From positions 62,001 to 126,000 of the forward strand of contig NZ_JAAAMT010000004.1 of the NCBI RefSeq assembly GCF_009905435.1: a stretch of 64,000 bases of DNA. Direction: 5' to 3'. The notes under the pieces are model-generated. The model saw nothing but the letters and a program-made list of their open reading frames with translations, did no database searches and was not told where the DNA came from. Each line of letters starts with the position of its first letter. Position 1 is the first letter of the stretch. Shown in pieces: positions 1-8,930 of the stretch. The stretch is from Pseudomonas sp. R5(2019). Its GTDB lineage: Bacteria; Pseudomonadota; Gammaproteobacteria; Pseudomonadales; Pseudomonadaceae. Made by a program: the position numbers and the translations under genes.

Positions 1-511
1 TCCATAACCGGCGTTCGGAATTGAAAAGAATCTCCGAGACGATGTCCGGGTGAGTGAGGTTGGCGGTGAGCACCACCGCCATGTCGAATCGGCCTTCCAG
101 CAGGCCTTGCTCGATGGCGCTCCGTTCTTGCTCGTGGACTTCGATAGCCACGTCCGGGTGCCAGTGTTCCAGCCGTTGCAGGTGGTGCGGCAAGAAATAG
201 CCGATCACGGTGTAACTCGCGGCCAAACGTAACAGGCCACTGGCGCGTATGTCCGGTAACGGGCTGTTCAGCGCGTCATCGACGCTGCGCAAAATCACGT
301 AGGCCCGATTCAGAAAGTGCCGGCCGGCATCGGTCAGGCTCATGCCCTGAGCCGAACGCTGGAACAACAGTGTGCCGAGCATGCCTTCCAGTTCCTTGAT
401 CGCCGTGGTGACTGCCGACTGGGAAATGTTCAGATGAATGGCCGCTTGAGAGATTTGCCCGATCTCGGCAGTGGCGACGAAATAGCGGACCTGGCGCAGG
501 GTCAGTGACAT
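1..511 (-). CDS. LysR-family transcriptional regulator (N-terminal part, cut by window edge)
   Basis: The start is the ATG at 511 on the minus strand and the gene runs off the left edge, so only about 170 residues are seen. The protein opens with MSLTLRQVRYFVATAEIGQI and continues into a typical LysR winged-helix region (residues about 3-62, with QAAIHLNISQSAVTTAIKELE as the recognition part), then the beginning of the periplasmic-binding-protein-like effector domain. It is divergent from the 5-oxoprolinase operon that begins at 637, with 125 bp between the two starts, which is the usual arrangement for a LysR regulator and its target. Inference: it senses the substrate or product of that operon. 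The effector is not deducible, and the C-terminus is outside the window. Confidence 0.9.
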   Translation of the reverse strand, partial: MSLTLRQVRYFVATAEIGQISQAAIHLNISQSAVTTAIKELEGMLGTLLFQRSAQGMSLTDAGRHFLNRAYVILRSVDDALNSPLPDIRASGLLRLAASYTVIGYFLPHHLQRLEHWHPDVAIEVHEQERSAIEQGLLEGRFDMAVVLTANLTHPDIVSEILFNSERRLW

Positions 512-532
512 GAGCACTCCGGACGCAAAGAT

Positions 533-569
533 ATCTGTTTTTCAGAAGATACCCTATCTGTTAATAGAT
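533..569. promoter_or_regulatory. Probable LysR binding region between the regulator and pxpA
   Basis: Two imperfect palindromes lie in the divergent intergenic region: ATCTGTTTTTCAGAAGAT (533-550) and ATCTGTTAATAGAT (556-569). The ATCTG half-sites start 23 bp apart, about two helical turns, as expected for a LysR tetramer. Assignment is by position and symmetry only. Confidence 0.4.
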
Positions 570-636
570 CTTCCCAAGGGGTAAGGAGGAATTTAACGTG
601 GACTGCATGAAGTCACAAGTGTCAGGAGTAAGCGTC

Positions 637-1395
637 ATGCAGGCAGTAGATTTCAACTCGGACATGGGCGAAGGCTTTGGTCCATGGACCATTGGCGATG
701 GCGTTGACAATGAGCTGATGGCCTTCATCAGTTCGGCCAATATCGCCACTGGTTTTCATGCCGGCGATCCCGGCACCATGCGCCGTACCGTCGAGCAGGC
801 CAAGCGCCTGGGTGTGGCTATCGGCGCGCATCCGGGGTTTCGCGACCTGGTCGGTTTCGGCCGTCGGCACATCAATGCACCGGCCCAGGAGCTGGTGGAC
901 GACATGCTCTATCAGCTGGGTGCCCTGCGTGAGCTCGCCCGGGTTCAAGGCGTGGCCCTGCAACATATCAAGCCTCACGGCGCACTCTACATGCACCTGG
1001 CCCGAGACGAGGAAGCCGCCCGTTTGCTGGTGGAAAATCTCCAGCGTCTGGAACCTGAGTTGCTGCTGTATTGCATGCCCGATTCAGTGATCTGGCGTGT
1101 CGCCAAAGAACTCGGCCAGCCAGTGATCCGCGAGTTCTACGCCGACCGCGAGTACGACCTCAGCGGCTCCATCGTTTTCACCCGCAACGTGCGTGCCTAC
1201 GATCCGGCCCAAGTGGCCGCGCGGGTACTGCGTGCCTGTCAGGAAGGCGTGGTGCGTACGGTCGAGGGCGAAAATCTGGCCATTGAATTCGATTCGATCT
1301 GTTTGCACAGCGATACGCCGGGCGCTCTGGCGTTGGTCGAAGCCACGCGCAACGCGCTCGATGGCGCCGGGATCAAGGTGCGCGCCCCGCGCTGA
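637..1395 (+). CDS. pxpA: 5-oxoprolinase subunit A (LamB/YcsF family)
   Basis: A 252-residue LamB/YcsF-family protein, the length usual for PxpA. The family hallmark [11 protein letters not shown] is at residues 4-14, and further family motifs GFHAGDP and HPGFRD follow. I chose the ATG at 637 because AGGAG lies 8 nt upstream; the GTG at 598 and ATG at 607 would add an extension of 10-13 residues without a good ribosome site. With PxpB and PxpC, PxpA forms the ATP-dependent bacterial 5-oxoprolinase that opens 5-oxoproline to glutamate. It is the first gene of an operon that also carries a biotinyl carrier protein and a biotin carboxylase, so the true substrate could be another lactam or cyclic ureide. 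Confidence 0.93.
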   Translation: MQAVDFNSDMGEGFGPWTIGDGVDNELMAFISSANIATGFHAGDPGTMRRTVEQAKRLGVAIGAHPGFRDLVGFGRRHINAPAQELVDDMLYQLGALRELARVQGVALQHIKPHGALYMHLARDEEAARLLVENLQRLEPELLLYCMPDSVIWRVAKELGQPVIREFYADREYDLSGSIVFTRNVRAYDPAQVAARVLRACQEGVVRTVEGENLAIEFDSICLHSDTPGALALVEATRNALDGAGIKVRAPR

Positions 1396-1487
1396 TACCG
1401 GAAGAAACACCTGGCACACAGACGCCAGGGTTTGAACGCCCATTCATTTTTGCCTGCCTTTCTACAACTATTCCAAAAGGAACAGAC

Positions 1488-1733
1488 ATGGCCGAACATA
1501 CTGTAGTTACCCCATTGCCCGGGACCTTCTATCGCAAAGCCACCCCCGAATCGGCGAACTTCGTCGAAGTGGGCGCGCAGGTCAGCGCCGACACGGTGAT
1601 TGGTCTGATCGAGGTCATGAAGCAGTTTTCCGAACTGACCGCCGGGACGGCCGGTCGCCTCAGCGCATTCCTGGTAGAAGACGGTGACCCGGTGGAGCCG
1701 GGTCAGGTCGTTGCATCACTCGACGTCGCGTGA
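1488..1733 (+). CDS. Stand-alone biotinyl carrier protein (BCCP-like)
   Basis: An 81-residue protein that is essentially one biotinyl/lipoyl domain. The expected acceptor lysine sits in the hairpin IEVMKQF (residues about 42-48), where canonical BCCP has EAMKM. It lacks the N-terminal Ala/Pro-rich arm of housekeeping AccB, which is about 150 residues, so it is not the fatty-acid-synthesis carrier. It lies 10 bp upstream of a biotin carboxylase and within the pxp operon. By analogy with urea carboxylase, it would carry carboxybiotin from the carboxylase subunit to the PxpB/PxpC-type carboxyltransferase domains. That role is inferred. The start follows AAAAGGAACAGAC. Confidence 0.85.
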   Translation: MAEHTVVTPLPGTFYRKATPESANFVEVGAQVSADTVIGLIEVMKQFSELTAGTAGRLSAFLVEDGDPVEPGQVVASLDVA

Positions 1734-1743
1734 GGGGGCGATC

Positions 1744-3117
1744 ATGACTCAAGCCATTCATAAGTTGCTGATCGCCAACCGCGGCGAGATTGCCGTGCGG
1801 ATTATCCGTGCCGCCAAAGCACTGGGAATTCCCACCGTTGCCGCGTGCAGTGAGGCGGACGTCGATTCTCAGGCGGCGCGCATCGCTGACGAGGTACACA
1901 TTCTCGGTCCGGCCCGCGCTGATAAAAGTTATCTGAACGTCGAGGCGTTGCTGGGCGCCTTGAAAGCCACCGGCGCCAATGCGGTACACCCCGGTTATGG
2001 CTTTCTCTCGGAGAACGCCGATTTTGCTGAAGCGGTCATCGCCGCCGGGGCGATTTTCGTCGGGCCGAGCCCGGAGACGATCCGACGCATGGGCGATAAA
2101 GCCGAGGCACGGCGCACCGCGCAAGAAGCGGGCGTACCTGTCGTGCCGGGCTCACCGGGTGAACTGTTCGACGTCGAGTCGGCGCTCAAGGCTGCCGAAT
2201 CCGTCGGCTTCCCACTGTTGATCAAAGCTTCTGCCGGTGGCGGCGGACGTGGTATTCGCCTGGCGGAAAACGCTCAACAACTGAGTGAAGAGTTCCCTCG
2301 TTCACAGCGCGAAGCCCAGGCCGCGTTCGGCAATGGCGCGGTGTACCTGGAGCGGTTTGTCAGCAAGGCCCGACACATCGAAGTGCAGGTGTTGGGGGAT
2401 GGTCAGCACGCGGTGCACCTATTCGAGCGCGAGTGCTCGCTGCAACGTCGCCGGCAGAAAATCTTCGAAGAAGCGCCGTCGCCGGTACTCAGTCAGCAGC
2501 AACGCGAAACGCTCTGCGCCAGCGCCGTACGCCTGACCGAATCCCTGGGTTACAAGGGCGCCGGAACCCTGGAATACCTGTATGACGACACGACTGGCGA
2601 GTTTTTCTTTATCGAGATGAACACGCGGATTCAGGTAGAACACCCGGTCAGCGAGCTGATCACCGGCATCGATCTGGTGCAGGCGATGTTACGCATTGCT
2701 GGCGGCGAGCCGCTGGGCTTCAAGCAAAGTGACATTCAACTCAACGGCGCCGCACTGCAAATGCGCCTGAACGCTGAAGACCCGGCGCGGGATTTCTTTC
2801 CCAGCCCTGGCCTGGTCGAGTCGCTGAACTGGCCGCAAGGCGAGGGCATTCGCGTCGACACTCATCTGTATCAAGGCTACCGCGTGCCGCCGTACTATGA
2901 CTCGCTGTTGGCCAAGCTGATCGTTCACGCTGCTGATCGCTCCGAAGCCTTGGCCCGTGCGCGAATGGCGGTAGAGCAAACCACGCTCACCGGCATGGCC
3001 AGCACCGTGTCGCTGCACGGCGAACTGCTGGAACAACCGTGGCTGCACAGCGCCGACTTCCACACCGGCACCCTGGAAACCTGGCTGGCCGAGCGCCGCA
3101 GCGGAGGTGAAGCATGA
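1744..3117 (+). CDS. Biotin carboxylase subunit (AccC-like) of the pxp operon
   Basis: A 457-residue ATP-grasp biotin carboxylase. Seen in order: the N-terminal pre-ATP-grasp motif KLLIANRGEIAVR, HPGYGFLSENADFA, the glycine-rich ATP loop KASAGGGGRGIR, RECSLQRRRQK, the metal-binding FIEMNTRIQVEHPVSE, and a C-terminal biotin-carboxylase domain. All the family's main catalytic elements look intact. The start at 1744 matches other AccC proteins; the upstream in-frame ATG at 1684 lies inside the carrier-protein gene. The gene begins 10 bp after the carrier stop and its TGA overlaps the pxpB ATG, so co-translation is likely. It carboxylates biotin on the carrier using ATP and bicarbonate. Housekeeping AccC would be expected elsewhere in the genome. 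Confidence 0.92.
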   Translation: MTQAIHKLLIANRGEIAVRIIRAAKALGIPTVAACSEADVDSQAARIADEVHILGPARADKSYLNVEALLGALKATGANAVHPGYGFLSENADFAEAVIAAGAIFVGPSPETIRRMGDKAEARRTAQEAGVPVVPGSPGELFDVESALKAAESVGFPLLIKASAGGGGRGIRLAENAQQLSEEFPRSQREAQAAFGNGAVYLERFVSKARHIEVQVLGDGQHAVHLFERECSLQRRRQKIFEEAPSPVLSQQQRETLCASAVRLTESLGYKGAGTLEYLYDDTTGEFFFIEMNTRIQVEHPVSELITGIDLVQAMLRIAGGEPLGFKQSDIQLNGAALQMRLNAEDPARDFFPSPGLVESLNWPQGEGIRVDTHLYQGYRVPPYYDSLLAKLIVHAADRSEALARARMAVEQTTLTGMASTVSLHGELLEQPWLHSADFHTGTLETWLAERRSGGEA

Positions 3118-3986
3118 GCAAGCCAATCCGCTACAGCTTTGGCGCCGATGAGCATTTGTTCGCCGAAGTCAGCGACAGCATGTCCCTGGACGCGTTTTTC
3201 AAGGGCTTGGCCGTCACCCGCGCGGTGGAGCGGTTGGCGCTGGATGGCGTGCTCGATGTGTGCCTGGCCAACGCGTCGTTCCAGATTCGTTTTGACCCGG
3301 ATCGCATCGCCCCTCACACCTTGCTCGAAGCCGTGAAAGGCGCCGAGGCCGAGGCGGTCGCCGAGCGCACGTTGCAGACGCGGATCATCGAGATTCCGGT
3401 GCTCTACAACGACCCCTGGACCCACGAAACCCTGATGCGCTTTCGCGACCGTCATCAAGACCCGAGCGCCACGGACCTGGAATACGCTGCGCGGATCAAC
3501 GGCCTGGCGGACGTCGATGCGTTCATCGCCGCCCACAGTGGGGCGCCGTGGTTTGTCTCGATGGTCGGCTTCGTCGCGGGGCTGCCGTTTATGTTCCAGA
3601 TGGTTGAGCGCGAGCGTCAGTTGCAGGTGCCCAAGTACCTGCGCCCACGCACCGACACGCCTAAATTGACCCTCGGTCACGGCGGTTGTTTTGGCTGCAT
3701 TTACTCGGTGCGCGGTGCTGGCGGTTATCAGATGTTTGGCGTCACCCCGGCACCGATCTACGACCCGCAGCAGAGCCTGGCGTACCTGAAAGAGCACATG
3801 GTGTTTTTCCGCCCGGGCGACATCGTGCAGTTCAAGCCGATAGACCGTGAGGCCTATGACCACGCCGTGGCCGAAGTGGAAGCCGGGCGCTTCGATCTGC
3901 GGATTCGGTCGGTGGAGTTTTCGCTGGATGCGTTTCTGGCCGACCCCGTCGGCTATCCCAAGTCGCTGCAGGAGGTGTTGGCATGA
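3114..3986 (+). CDS. pxpB: 5-oxoprolinase subunit B (KipI / carboxyltransferase domain subunit 1)
   Basis: A 290-residue KipI-type protein, longer than the roughly 220-residue E. coli PxpB. The family motifs GFVAGLPFM (about residues 152-160), PKYLRPRTDTP and the glycine/tyrosine-rich GGYQMFGVTP are visible. The cyclophilin-like C-terminal half is homologous to the carboxyltransferase region of urea carboxylase and allophanate hydrolase subunit 1. The ATG overlaps the preceding stop (ATGA), and its own stop overlaps pxpC in the same way, so the two are made together and probably form a heteromer. Role in 5-oxoproline cleavage is from the PxpABC family; the longer length and biotin-gene neighbours leave room for a carboxyltransferase role. 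Confidence 0.92.
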   Translation: MSKPIRYSFGADEHLFAEVSDSMSLDAFFKGLAVTRAVERLALDGVLDVCLANASFQIRFDPDRIAPHTLLEAVKGAEAEAVAERTLQTRIIEIPVLYNDPWTHETLMRFRDRHQDPSATDLEYAARINGLADVDAFIAAHSGAPWFVSMVGFVAGLPFMFQMVERERQLQVPKYLRPRTDTPKLTLGHGGCFGCIYSVRGAGGYQMFGVTPAPIYDPQQSLAYLKEHMVFFRPGDIVQFKPIDREAYDHAVAEVEAGRFDLRIRSVEFSLDAFLADPVGYPKSLQEVLA

Positions 3987-4957
3987 TCAAGGTACTCAAA
4001 CCCGGTCTCGCCACCTCGGTACAGGACCTGGGCCGCGAAGGGTATTACCACCTGGGCATTCCGCCTTCCGGTGCCCTCGATCAATATGCCCTGAGCGCGG
4101 CCAATCAACTGGTCGGCAACCCGGCAGGTTTGGCGGCGCTGGAATGCACGCTGCTGGGGCCCGAATTGGAGTTTCAGCAAGACGCCTTGGTGGCGGTCTG
4201 CGGCGCGCACATGACGCCACGGGTCGATGGCGTGGAAATGCACCACGACACGGCGTTCTCGGTGAAGGCCGGGCAAGTGCTGCGTTTTGATTTCCCCAAG
4301 GCGGGTGCTCGCGCCTATGTGGCGGTGGCCGGCGGCATTGACGTGCCGGTGGTGCTCGGCAGTCGTTCCACGTATGCGTTAGGGGCGCTCGGTGGTTTTC
4401 AGGGGCGCAGGCTGGTGGCTGGCGATGAACTGTCGGTCGGTATCGCCAGTGGCAAGAGCCGCGCGGGTGCCAGTTTGCCCATGGCGCTGCGGCAATCCTT
4501 GGGGGGCGAAATCACCCTGCGTGTCGTGCCGGGGCTGTACTACCACCGCTTGACTGAATCCGCGGCGAAGAGCTTTTTCGCCGAGCCATGGACGGTCGGT
4601 TCAGAAGCCGACCGCATCGGCTATCGCTTCAAGGGCGGCAGCGCGCTGAGCTTTCAGCCCCGTGAGCAGCCGTTCGGCGCCGGTTCCGATCCATCGAACA
4701 TCGTCGACAGTTGCTACCCGATCGGCTCGATCCAGGTCCCGGCCGGGCTTGAACCCATCGTGCTGCACCGTGACGCGGTGTCCGGTGGCGGCTACGCGAT
4801 GATCGGCACGGTGATCAGCGCCGACCTGGACTTGATCGGCCAGATGCAACCCAACCAGAAGGCCCGCTTTGTGGCGGTCACCCTCGAAGAGGCGCTGGAA
4901 GCGCGACGTTCCTACAAGAAAAAACTCAGCTGCCTGAGCAAGCTGTTCCCTTCCTGA
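3983..4957 (+). CDS. pxpC: 5-oxoprolinase subunit C (KipA / biotin-dependent carboxyltransferase domain subunit 2)
   Basis: A 324-residue KipA-type protein. It starts IKVLKPGLATSVQDLGREG and carries the family signature GIPPSGALDQYALSAANQLVGNP near residues 27-49, VAVAGGIDVPVVLGSRSTY, and the conserved end GYAMIGTVISADLDLIGQMQP. In the family it pairs with PxpB to phosphorylate or activate the lactam; fused homologues form the carboxyltransferase of urea amidolyase. The ATGA overlap with pxpB supports a 1:1 complex. The gene ends 111 bp before a permease gene on the same strand that probably belongs to the same transcription unit. Confidence 0.92.
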   Translation: MIKVLKPGLATSVQDLGREGYYHLGIPPSGALDQYALSAANQLVGNPAGLAALECTLLGPELEFQQDALVAVCGAHMTPRVDGVEMHHDTAFSVKAGQVLRFDFPKAGARAYVAVAGGIDVPVVLGSRSTYALGALGGFQGRRLVAGDELSVGIASGKSRAGASLPMALRQSLGGEITLRVVPGLYYHRLTESAAKSFFAEPWTVGSEADRIGYRFKGGSALSFQPREQPFGAGSDPSNIVDSCYPIGSIQVPAGLEPIVLHRDAVSGGGYAMIGTVISADLDLIGQMQPNQKARFVAVTLEEALEARRSYKKKLSCLSKLFPS

Positions 4958-5068
4958 TTCTGCCCGCCGCATCGCGCGGGTAATGCCAAACGGCAGGCCA
5001 ACGCCGCACTTCGGTGCGGTGGCGGCTGCCCGCGCTTCAACCGTTGACTGGTTCTGGAGTTCACGCAT

Positions 5069-6391
5069 ATGGCTGCTTTATCGCAATCGAGTCAAACCGG
5101 GCAAGACCCGGCCAATCACCCCGTTCCAACTGAAGCACGCATGGGGCGTCTGTCCCTGACCATGGCCTGGTGGGCGGTGTGCAGTGCGATGTTCTACATC
5201 GTGGTCGGCGCGTCACTGGCGTTGTCGTACGGTGCCCGCAATGCGCTGATCGGGATGGTGCTGTCGGTGATCAGTTACGGACTGGTCAACAGTGTGCTCA
5301 GCCGCTTCGCCATCCGCAGCGGCTTGTCGGTGGCGTTGTTTTCACGGCTGCTGTTCGGCAGCACCGGGGCGTGTCTGGCGACCTTGATCTTCTTTTCCAC
5401 AGCCATCTATTACGCAGTGTTCGAGGGTTCGGTGATTGCCGTGGCGCTCAATCACCTGTACCCGGAACTGGTCTATCCGCTGGCCGCGTTGCTGGTGGTG
5501 CTGTACAGCGTGCCGATGATTCTGGGCAGCGTGCAGCACTGGCTGGACAAGCTTAACGGCGTGTTGCTCCCGGTGTACCTGGGCGGTTTGCTGGTGGCGG
5601 TGGGGTTGTCGATCAGTCGTTATGGCTACCAGCCGCAATGGCTGGATTTCGGTCCGGCAACGCCCAGCGCTTTCGGCTGGTGGGATTGCTTTGTCGCCTA
5701 CATGGGCGTTTGGGTGCTGATGCTGTTCACCTTCGACTACGCCCGTTTCGGCAAGCCTGAAGACGCCGAGTATCACGGTCGCTGGAACTTCGGCATGCCG
5801 TTCTACGCGGTGACGTTTCTGCTCAACGGTGCCGCCGGCATCTACCTGGTCAGCAGCATTCCCCATGACGGTGCGCTGAACGAAGTGTCGGTGGTGATGG
5901 CGATTCTGCAGTTGATGGGCTTGTGGGGATTGCTGTTTGTCTGGGCCACGCAAACCCGAATCAACACCGCCAATTACTACCTGGCGACGCTGAACATGCA
6001 GGCGTTCTTTGCACGCTTTGGCCTTTGCGCCTCGTACTTGATGTGGGCGCTGGCAGTTGGGGTGATCGTGTACGGCCTGATGCTCGCGGACGTGTTTGCC
6101 TACCTCCTCAAAGCGTTGGCCTATCAAGGGATATTCGTGGTGGCCTGGGTAGGCGTGGCGTTGGCGCAGATTCTCTACGGACGCAGCGACGTGGCGGCGC
6201 TCGAACGGGTGGCCGCGATTAACTGGGTGGGCTTGACGGCCTGGTTCGGTGCTACCGCATTGGGTCTGGCGTTGATGTTTTCTGGCGGCGGCCTGAGCAG
6301 CTTTTCCGCGCCCTCTACCGTGATTGTCGCGTTTGCCTTGCAGGCAGGCTTATCCCATCGAAGCCGATTAGCGGTGCGGCTGGCAGAGTAG
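5069..6391 (+). CDS. NCS1-type cytosine/purine/hydantoin permease family transporter
   Basis: A 440-residue integral membrane protein with about 12 hydrophobic segments and a short polar N-terminus. The start of the first helix pair (MAWWAVCSAMFYIVVGASLA), the internal NTANYYLATLNMQ segment and overall length fit the purine-cytosine permease/NCS1 family of cation-coupled transporters. It lies 111 bp downstream of pxpC on the same strand. Inference: it imports the substrate opened by the PxpABC/biotin enzymes, for instance a lactam, hydantoin or pyrimidine-like ring. NCS1 specificity cannot be read from sequence alone. The ATG follows GGAGTTCACGCAT, a good ribosome site. Confidence 0.85.
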   Translation: MAALSQSSQTGQDPANHPVPTEARMGRLSLTMAWWAVCSAMFYIVVGASLALSYGARNALIGMVLSVISYGLVNSVLSRFAIRSGLSVALFSRLLFGSTGACLATLIFFSTAIYYAVFEGSVIAVALNHLYPELVYPLAALLVVLYSVPMILGSVQHWLDKLNGVLLPVYLGGLLVAVGLSISRYGYQPQWLDFGPATPSAFGWWDCFVAYMGVWVLMLFTFDYARFGKPEDAEYHGRWNFGMPFYAVTFLLNGAAGIYLVSSIPHDGALNEVSVVMAILQLMGLWGLLFVWATQTRINTANYYLATLNMQAFFARFGLCASYLMWALAVGVIVYGLMLADVFAYLLKALAYQGIFVVAWVGVALAQILYGRSDVAALERVAAINWVGLTAWFGATALGLALMFSGGGLSSFSAPSTVIVAFALQAGLSHRSRLAVRLAE

Positions 6392-6581
6392 GGTTTGGCC
6401 GTCATTCATCTCGTACCGGCCTGCTCCGGGCACCAGTAGCAGGAGCAAGCCGGCGAAGAGGGGGCAAGGCAGGATTTCGTTCAGGGGAAGGGGCGGCAGC
6501 GACAGATCGCTCAAGACTCCCGGCTGAAAAAACCGGATAATGGCGGCCAATTCGTTTTGCTCGTTATTATGGTAATCCCGC

Positions 6582-8786
6582 ATGGAAATCAAGGTTAACT
6601 TTCTCGACAACCTTCGGCTTGAAGCCAAGTTCGATGATTTCACGGTGGTGGCCGATCAACCCATCCGCTACAAGGGCGATGGTTCGGCGCCGGGTCCGTT
6701 CGATTACTTTCTGGCTTCGTCGGCTTTGTGTGCGGCTTACTTTGTGAAGTTGTACTGTGAAACTCGCAATATTCCCACCGATAACATCCGTCTGTCGCAA
6801 AACAACATTGTCGATCCGGAAAACCGCTACAACCAGATTTTCAAGATTCAGGTCGAGTTGCCGGCGGGTATCTCGGCCAAAGATCGCCAGGGCATTTTGC
6901 GTTCCATCGACCGTTGTACGGTGAAAAAGGTGGTGCAAACGGGGCCTGAGTTTGTGATTGAGGAGGTGGAAAATCTGGATGCCAATGCCCAGGCGTTGCT
7001 GATGCTGAATCCAGCTTCAGACACAAGCACCTATGTTGTGGGCAAGGATCTGCCGCTGGAGCAAACCATCGCCAATATGTCGGGTATTTTGGCAGACTTG
7101 GGCATGAAGATTGAAATCGCTTCGTGGCGCAATATCGTTCCCAATGTGTGGTCGCTGCATATCCGCGATGCGCACTCGCCGATGTGTTTTACCAATGGTA
7201 AGGGAGCGACCAAAGAAAGCGCGTTGGCGTCGGCGTTGGGCGAATTTATCGAGCGACTGAATTGTAATTTTTTCTACAACGATCAGTTTTGGGGAGAAGA
7301 CATCGCCAACGCGGCGTTTGTGCATTACCCGAACGAGCGCTGGTTCAAGCCTGGCCCTAAAGATGCGCTGCCGGCTGAAATTCTCGACCCGTACTGCCTG
7401 CAGATCTACAACCCCGATGGCGAGCTACGTGGCTCGCATCTGTACGACACCAACTCCGGCAATGTACAGCGTGGTATCTGTTCGCTGCCGTATGTACGCC
7501 AGTCGGACGGCGAGAGGGTTTATTTTCCGTCCAACCTGATTGAAAACCTGTACCTCAGCAATGGCATGAGTGCCGGTAATACGCTTGCCGAAGCGCAGGT
7601 GCAATGCCTGTCGGAAATCTTCGAGCGCGCGGTAAAGCGCGAAATTCTGGAAGGTGAAATCACACTGCCTGATGTGCCGCACGAAGTGCTGGCGAAATAC
7701 CCCGGTATTCTGGCCGGTATTCAGGGCTTGGAAGAGCAGGGCTTTCCGGTGCTGGTGAAGGATGCGTCGCTGGGCGGGGAGTTCCCAGTGATGTGCGTCA
7801 CCTTGATGAATCCGCGTACCGGTGGTGTGTTTGCCTCGTTCGGGGCGCACCCAAGCTTTGAGGTGGCGTTGGAACGCAGTCTTACGGAACTCCTGCAGGG
7901 CCGCAGTTTTGAAGGTCTGAACGATTTACCTCAGCCCACCTTTGAAAGTAACGCGGTGACTGAGCCGAATAACTTTGTTGAACACTTTATTGATTCCAGC
8001 GGTGTGGTGTCGTGGCGCTTTTTCAGTGCCAAAGCTGATTTCGATTTTGTTGAGTGGGATTTTTCGGGTCAGGGTGAAAACTCCAATACCGAGGAAGCCG
8101 CGACGTTGCTCGGCATTCTCGAGGACCTGGGCAAAGAAGTGTACATGGCGGTGTATGAGCATTTAGGCGCAACGGCCTGCCGCATTGTGGTGCCGGGTTA
8201 TTCGGAGATTTATCCGGTGGAAGACTTGATCTGGGATAACACCAACAAAGCGCTGTTGTTCCGCGCCGATATTTTGAACCTGCATCGCCTGGACGATGCC
8301 GGCCTGGAAGCACTGGTTGCGCGCCTGGAAGACAGCGAGTTGGATGATTACACCGACATCACCACGTTGATTGGCATCGAATTCGATGACAATACAGCCT
8401 GGGGGCAGTTGACGATTCTAGAGTTGAAGCTGCTGATTTATCTCGCCTTGCAGCAATTTGAAGAGGCGAAAGAGTTGGTGGAAACCTTCCTGCAGTTTAA
8501 CGACAACACAGTCGAGCGCGGATTGTTTTATCAGGCCTTGAATGTGGTGCTGGAAGTGCTGCTGGATGACGACCTGGAACTGGACGATTACGAGGTCAAT
8601 TTCCGTCGGATGTTTGGCAACCCGCGGATGGAGGCGGTGCTGGGGTCGGTGGACGGCAGTGTGCGCTTTTTCGGTTTAACACCTACGAGTATGAAACTGG
8701 AGGGGCTCGATCGGCACCTGCGCCTGATCGACAGCTACAGAAAACTGCACAGTGTGCGGGCCAATGTGGCGGCTTTGTCCAGTTAA
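6582..8786 (+). CDS. OsmC domain / YcaO domain fusion protein
   Basis: A 734-residue protein with an OsmC-like fold at residues about 1-135, then a YcaO ATP-binding domain at about 170-560 and an acidic, helix-rich tail to the end. YcaO family hallmarks are GKGATKESALASALGEFIER and, further on, EAQVQCLSEIFERAVKREI, both contributing to ATP binding. Most YcaO proteins activate peptide amides with ATP. E. coli YcaO assists RimO in beta-methylthiolation of ribosomal protein S12, and this fusion type is widespread as a single-copy gene in gammaproteobacteria, so a housekeeping role is more likely than RiPP heterocyclisation. There is no precursor peptide beside it. No strong Shine-Dalgarno is visible. 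The 190 bp before it hold no other convincing gene. Confidence 0.88.
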   Translation: MEIKVNFLDNLRLEAKFDDFTVVADQPIRYKGDGSAPGPFDYFLASSALCAAYFVKLYCETRNIPTDNIRLSQNNIVDPENRYNQIFKIQVELPAGISAKDRQGILRSIDRCTVKKVVQTGPEFVIEEVENLDANAQALLMLNPASDTSTYVVGKDLPLEQTIANMSGILADLGMKIEIASWRNIVPNVWSLHIRDAHSPMCFTNGKGATKESALASALGEFIERLNCNFFYNDQFWGEDIANAAFVHYPNERWFKPGPKDALPAEILDPYCLQIYNPDGELRGSHLYDTNSGNVQRGICSLPYVRQSDGERVYFPSNLIENLYLSNGMSAGNTLAEAQVQCLSEIFERAVKREILEGEITLPDVPHEVLAKYPGILAGIQGLEEQGFPVLVKDASLGGEFPVMCVTLMNPRTGGVFASFGAHPSFEVALERSLTELLQGRSFEGLNDLPQPTFESNAVTEPNNFVEHFIDSSGVVSWRFFSAKADFDFVEWDFSGQGENSNTEEAATLLGILEDLGKEVYMAVYEHLGATACRIVVPGYSEIYPVEDLIWDNTNKALLFRADILNLHRLDDAGLEALVARLEDSELDDYTDITTLIGIEFDDNTAWGQLTILELKLLIYLALQQFEEAKELVETFLQFNDNTVERGLFYQALNVVLEVLLDDDLELDDYEVNFRRMFGNPRMEAVLGSVDGSVRFFGLTPTSMKLEGLDRHLRLIDSYRKLHSVRANVAALSS

Positions 8787-8796
8787 TAGCGCCCCC

Positions 8797-8887
8797 TGTA
8801 GGAGCCGGGCTTGCCCGCGATGAACGATGACGCGCAACCACTGGAAAACCGCGGCGTTCTCATTCGCGGGCGAGCCCGGCTCCTACA
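8797..8887. repeat. Inverted pair of REP elements (REPIN-like)
   Basis: A 24-base GC-rich REP unit at 8797-8820 (core GGAGCCGGGCTTGCCCGCGA) is repeated in inverted orientation, with one mismatch in the core, at 8861-8887. The same 24-base unit is present singly at 35776-35799. Such paired extragenic palindromes are common in P. fluorescens-group genomes. Confidence 0.85.
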
Positions 8888-8930
8888 GTCGCTCCTGCGT
8901 TTCGAGCTATCCGGCGGAACGCCAAAACGA

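Noticed and set aside
6368-6643. A 91-residue minus-strand frame with a hydrophobic stretch ending PGAGRYEMND, slightly like a DoxX C-terminus
   Set aside because: It overlaps the starts and ends of two solid genes, has no conserved DoxX N-part, and the likeness is one short motif. At most a fossil; not callable.
6582-8786. YcaO as a modification enzyme for the small peptide at 18.6 kb
   Set aside because: The two are 10 kb apart, differ in composition and orientation, and the OsmC-YcaO fusion is a core gene, so a link is not supported.
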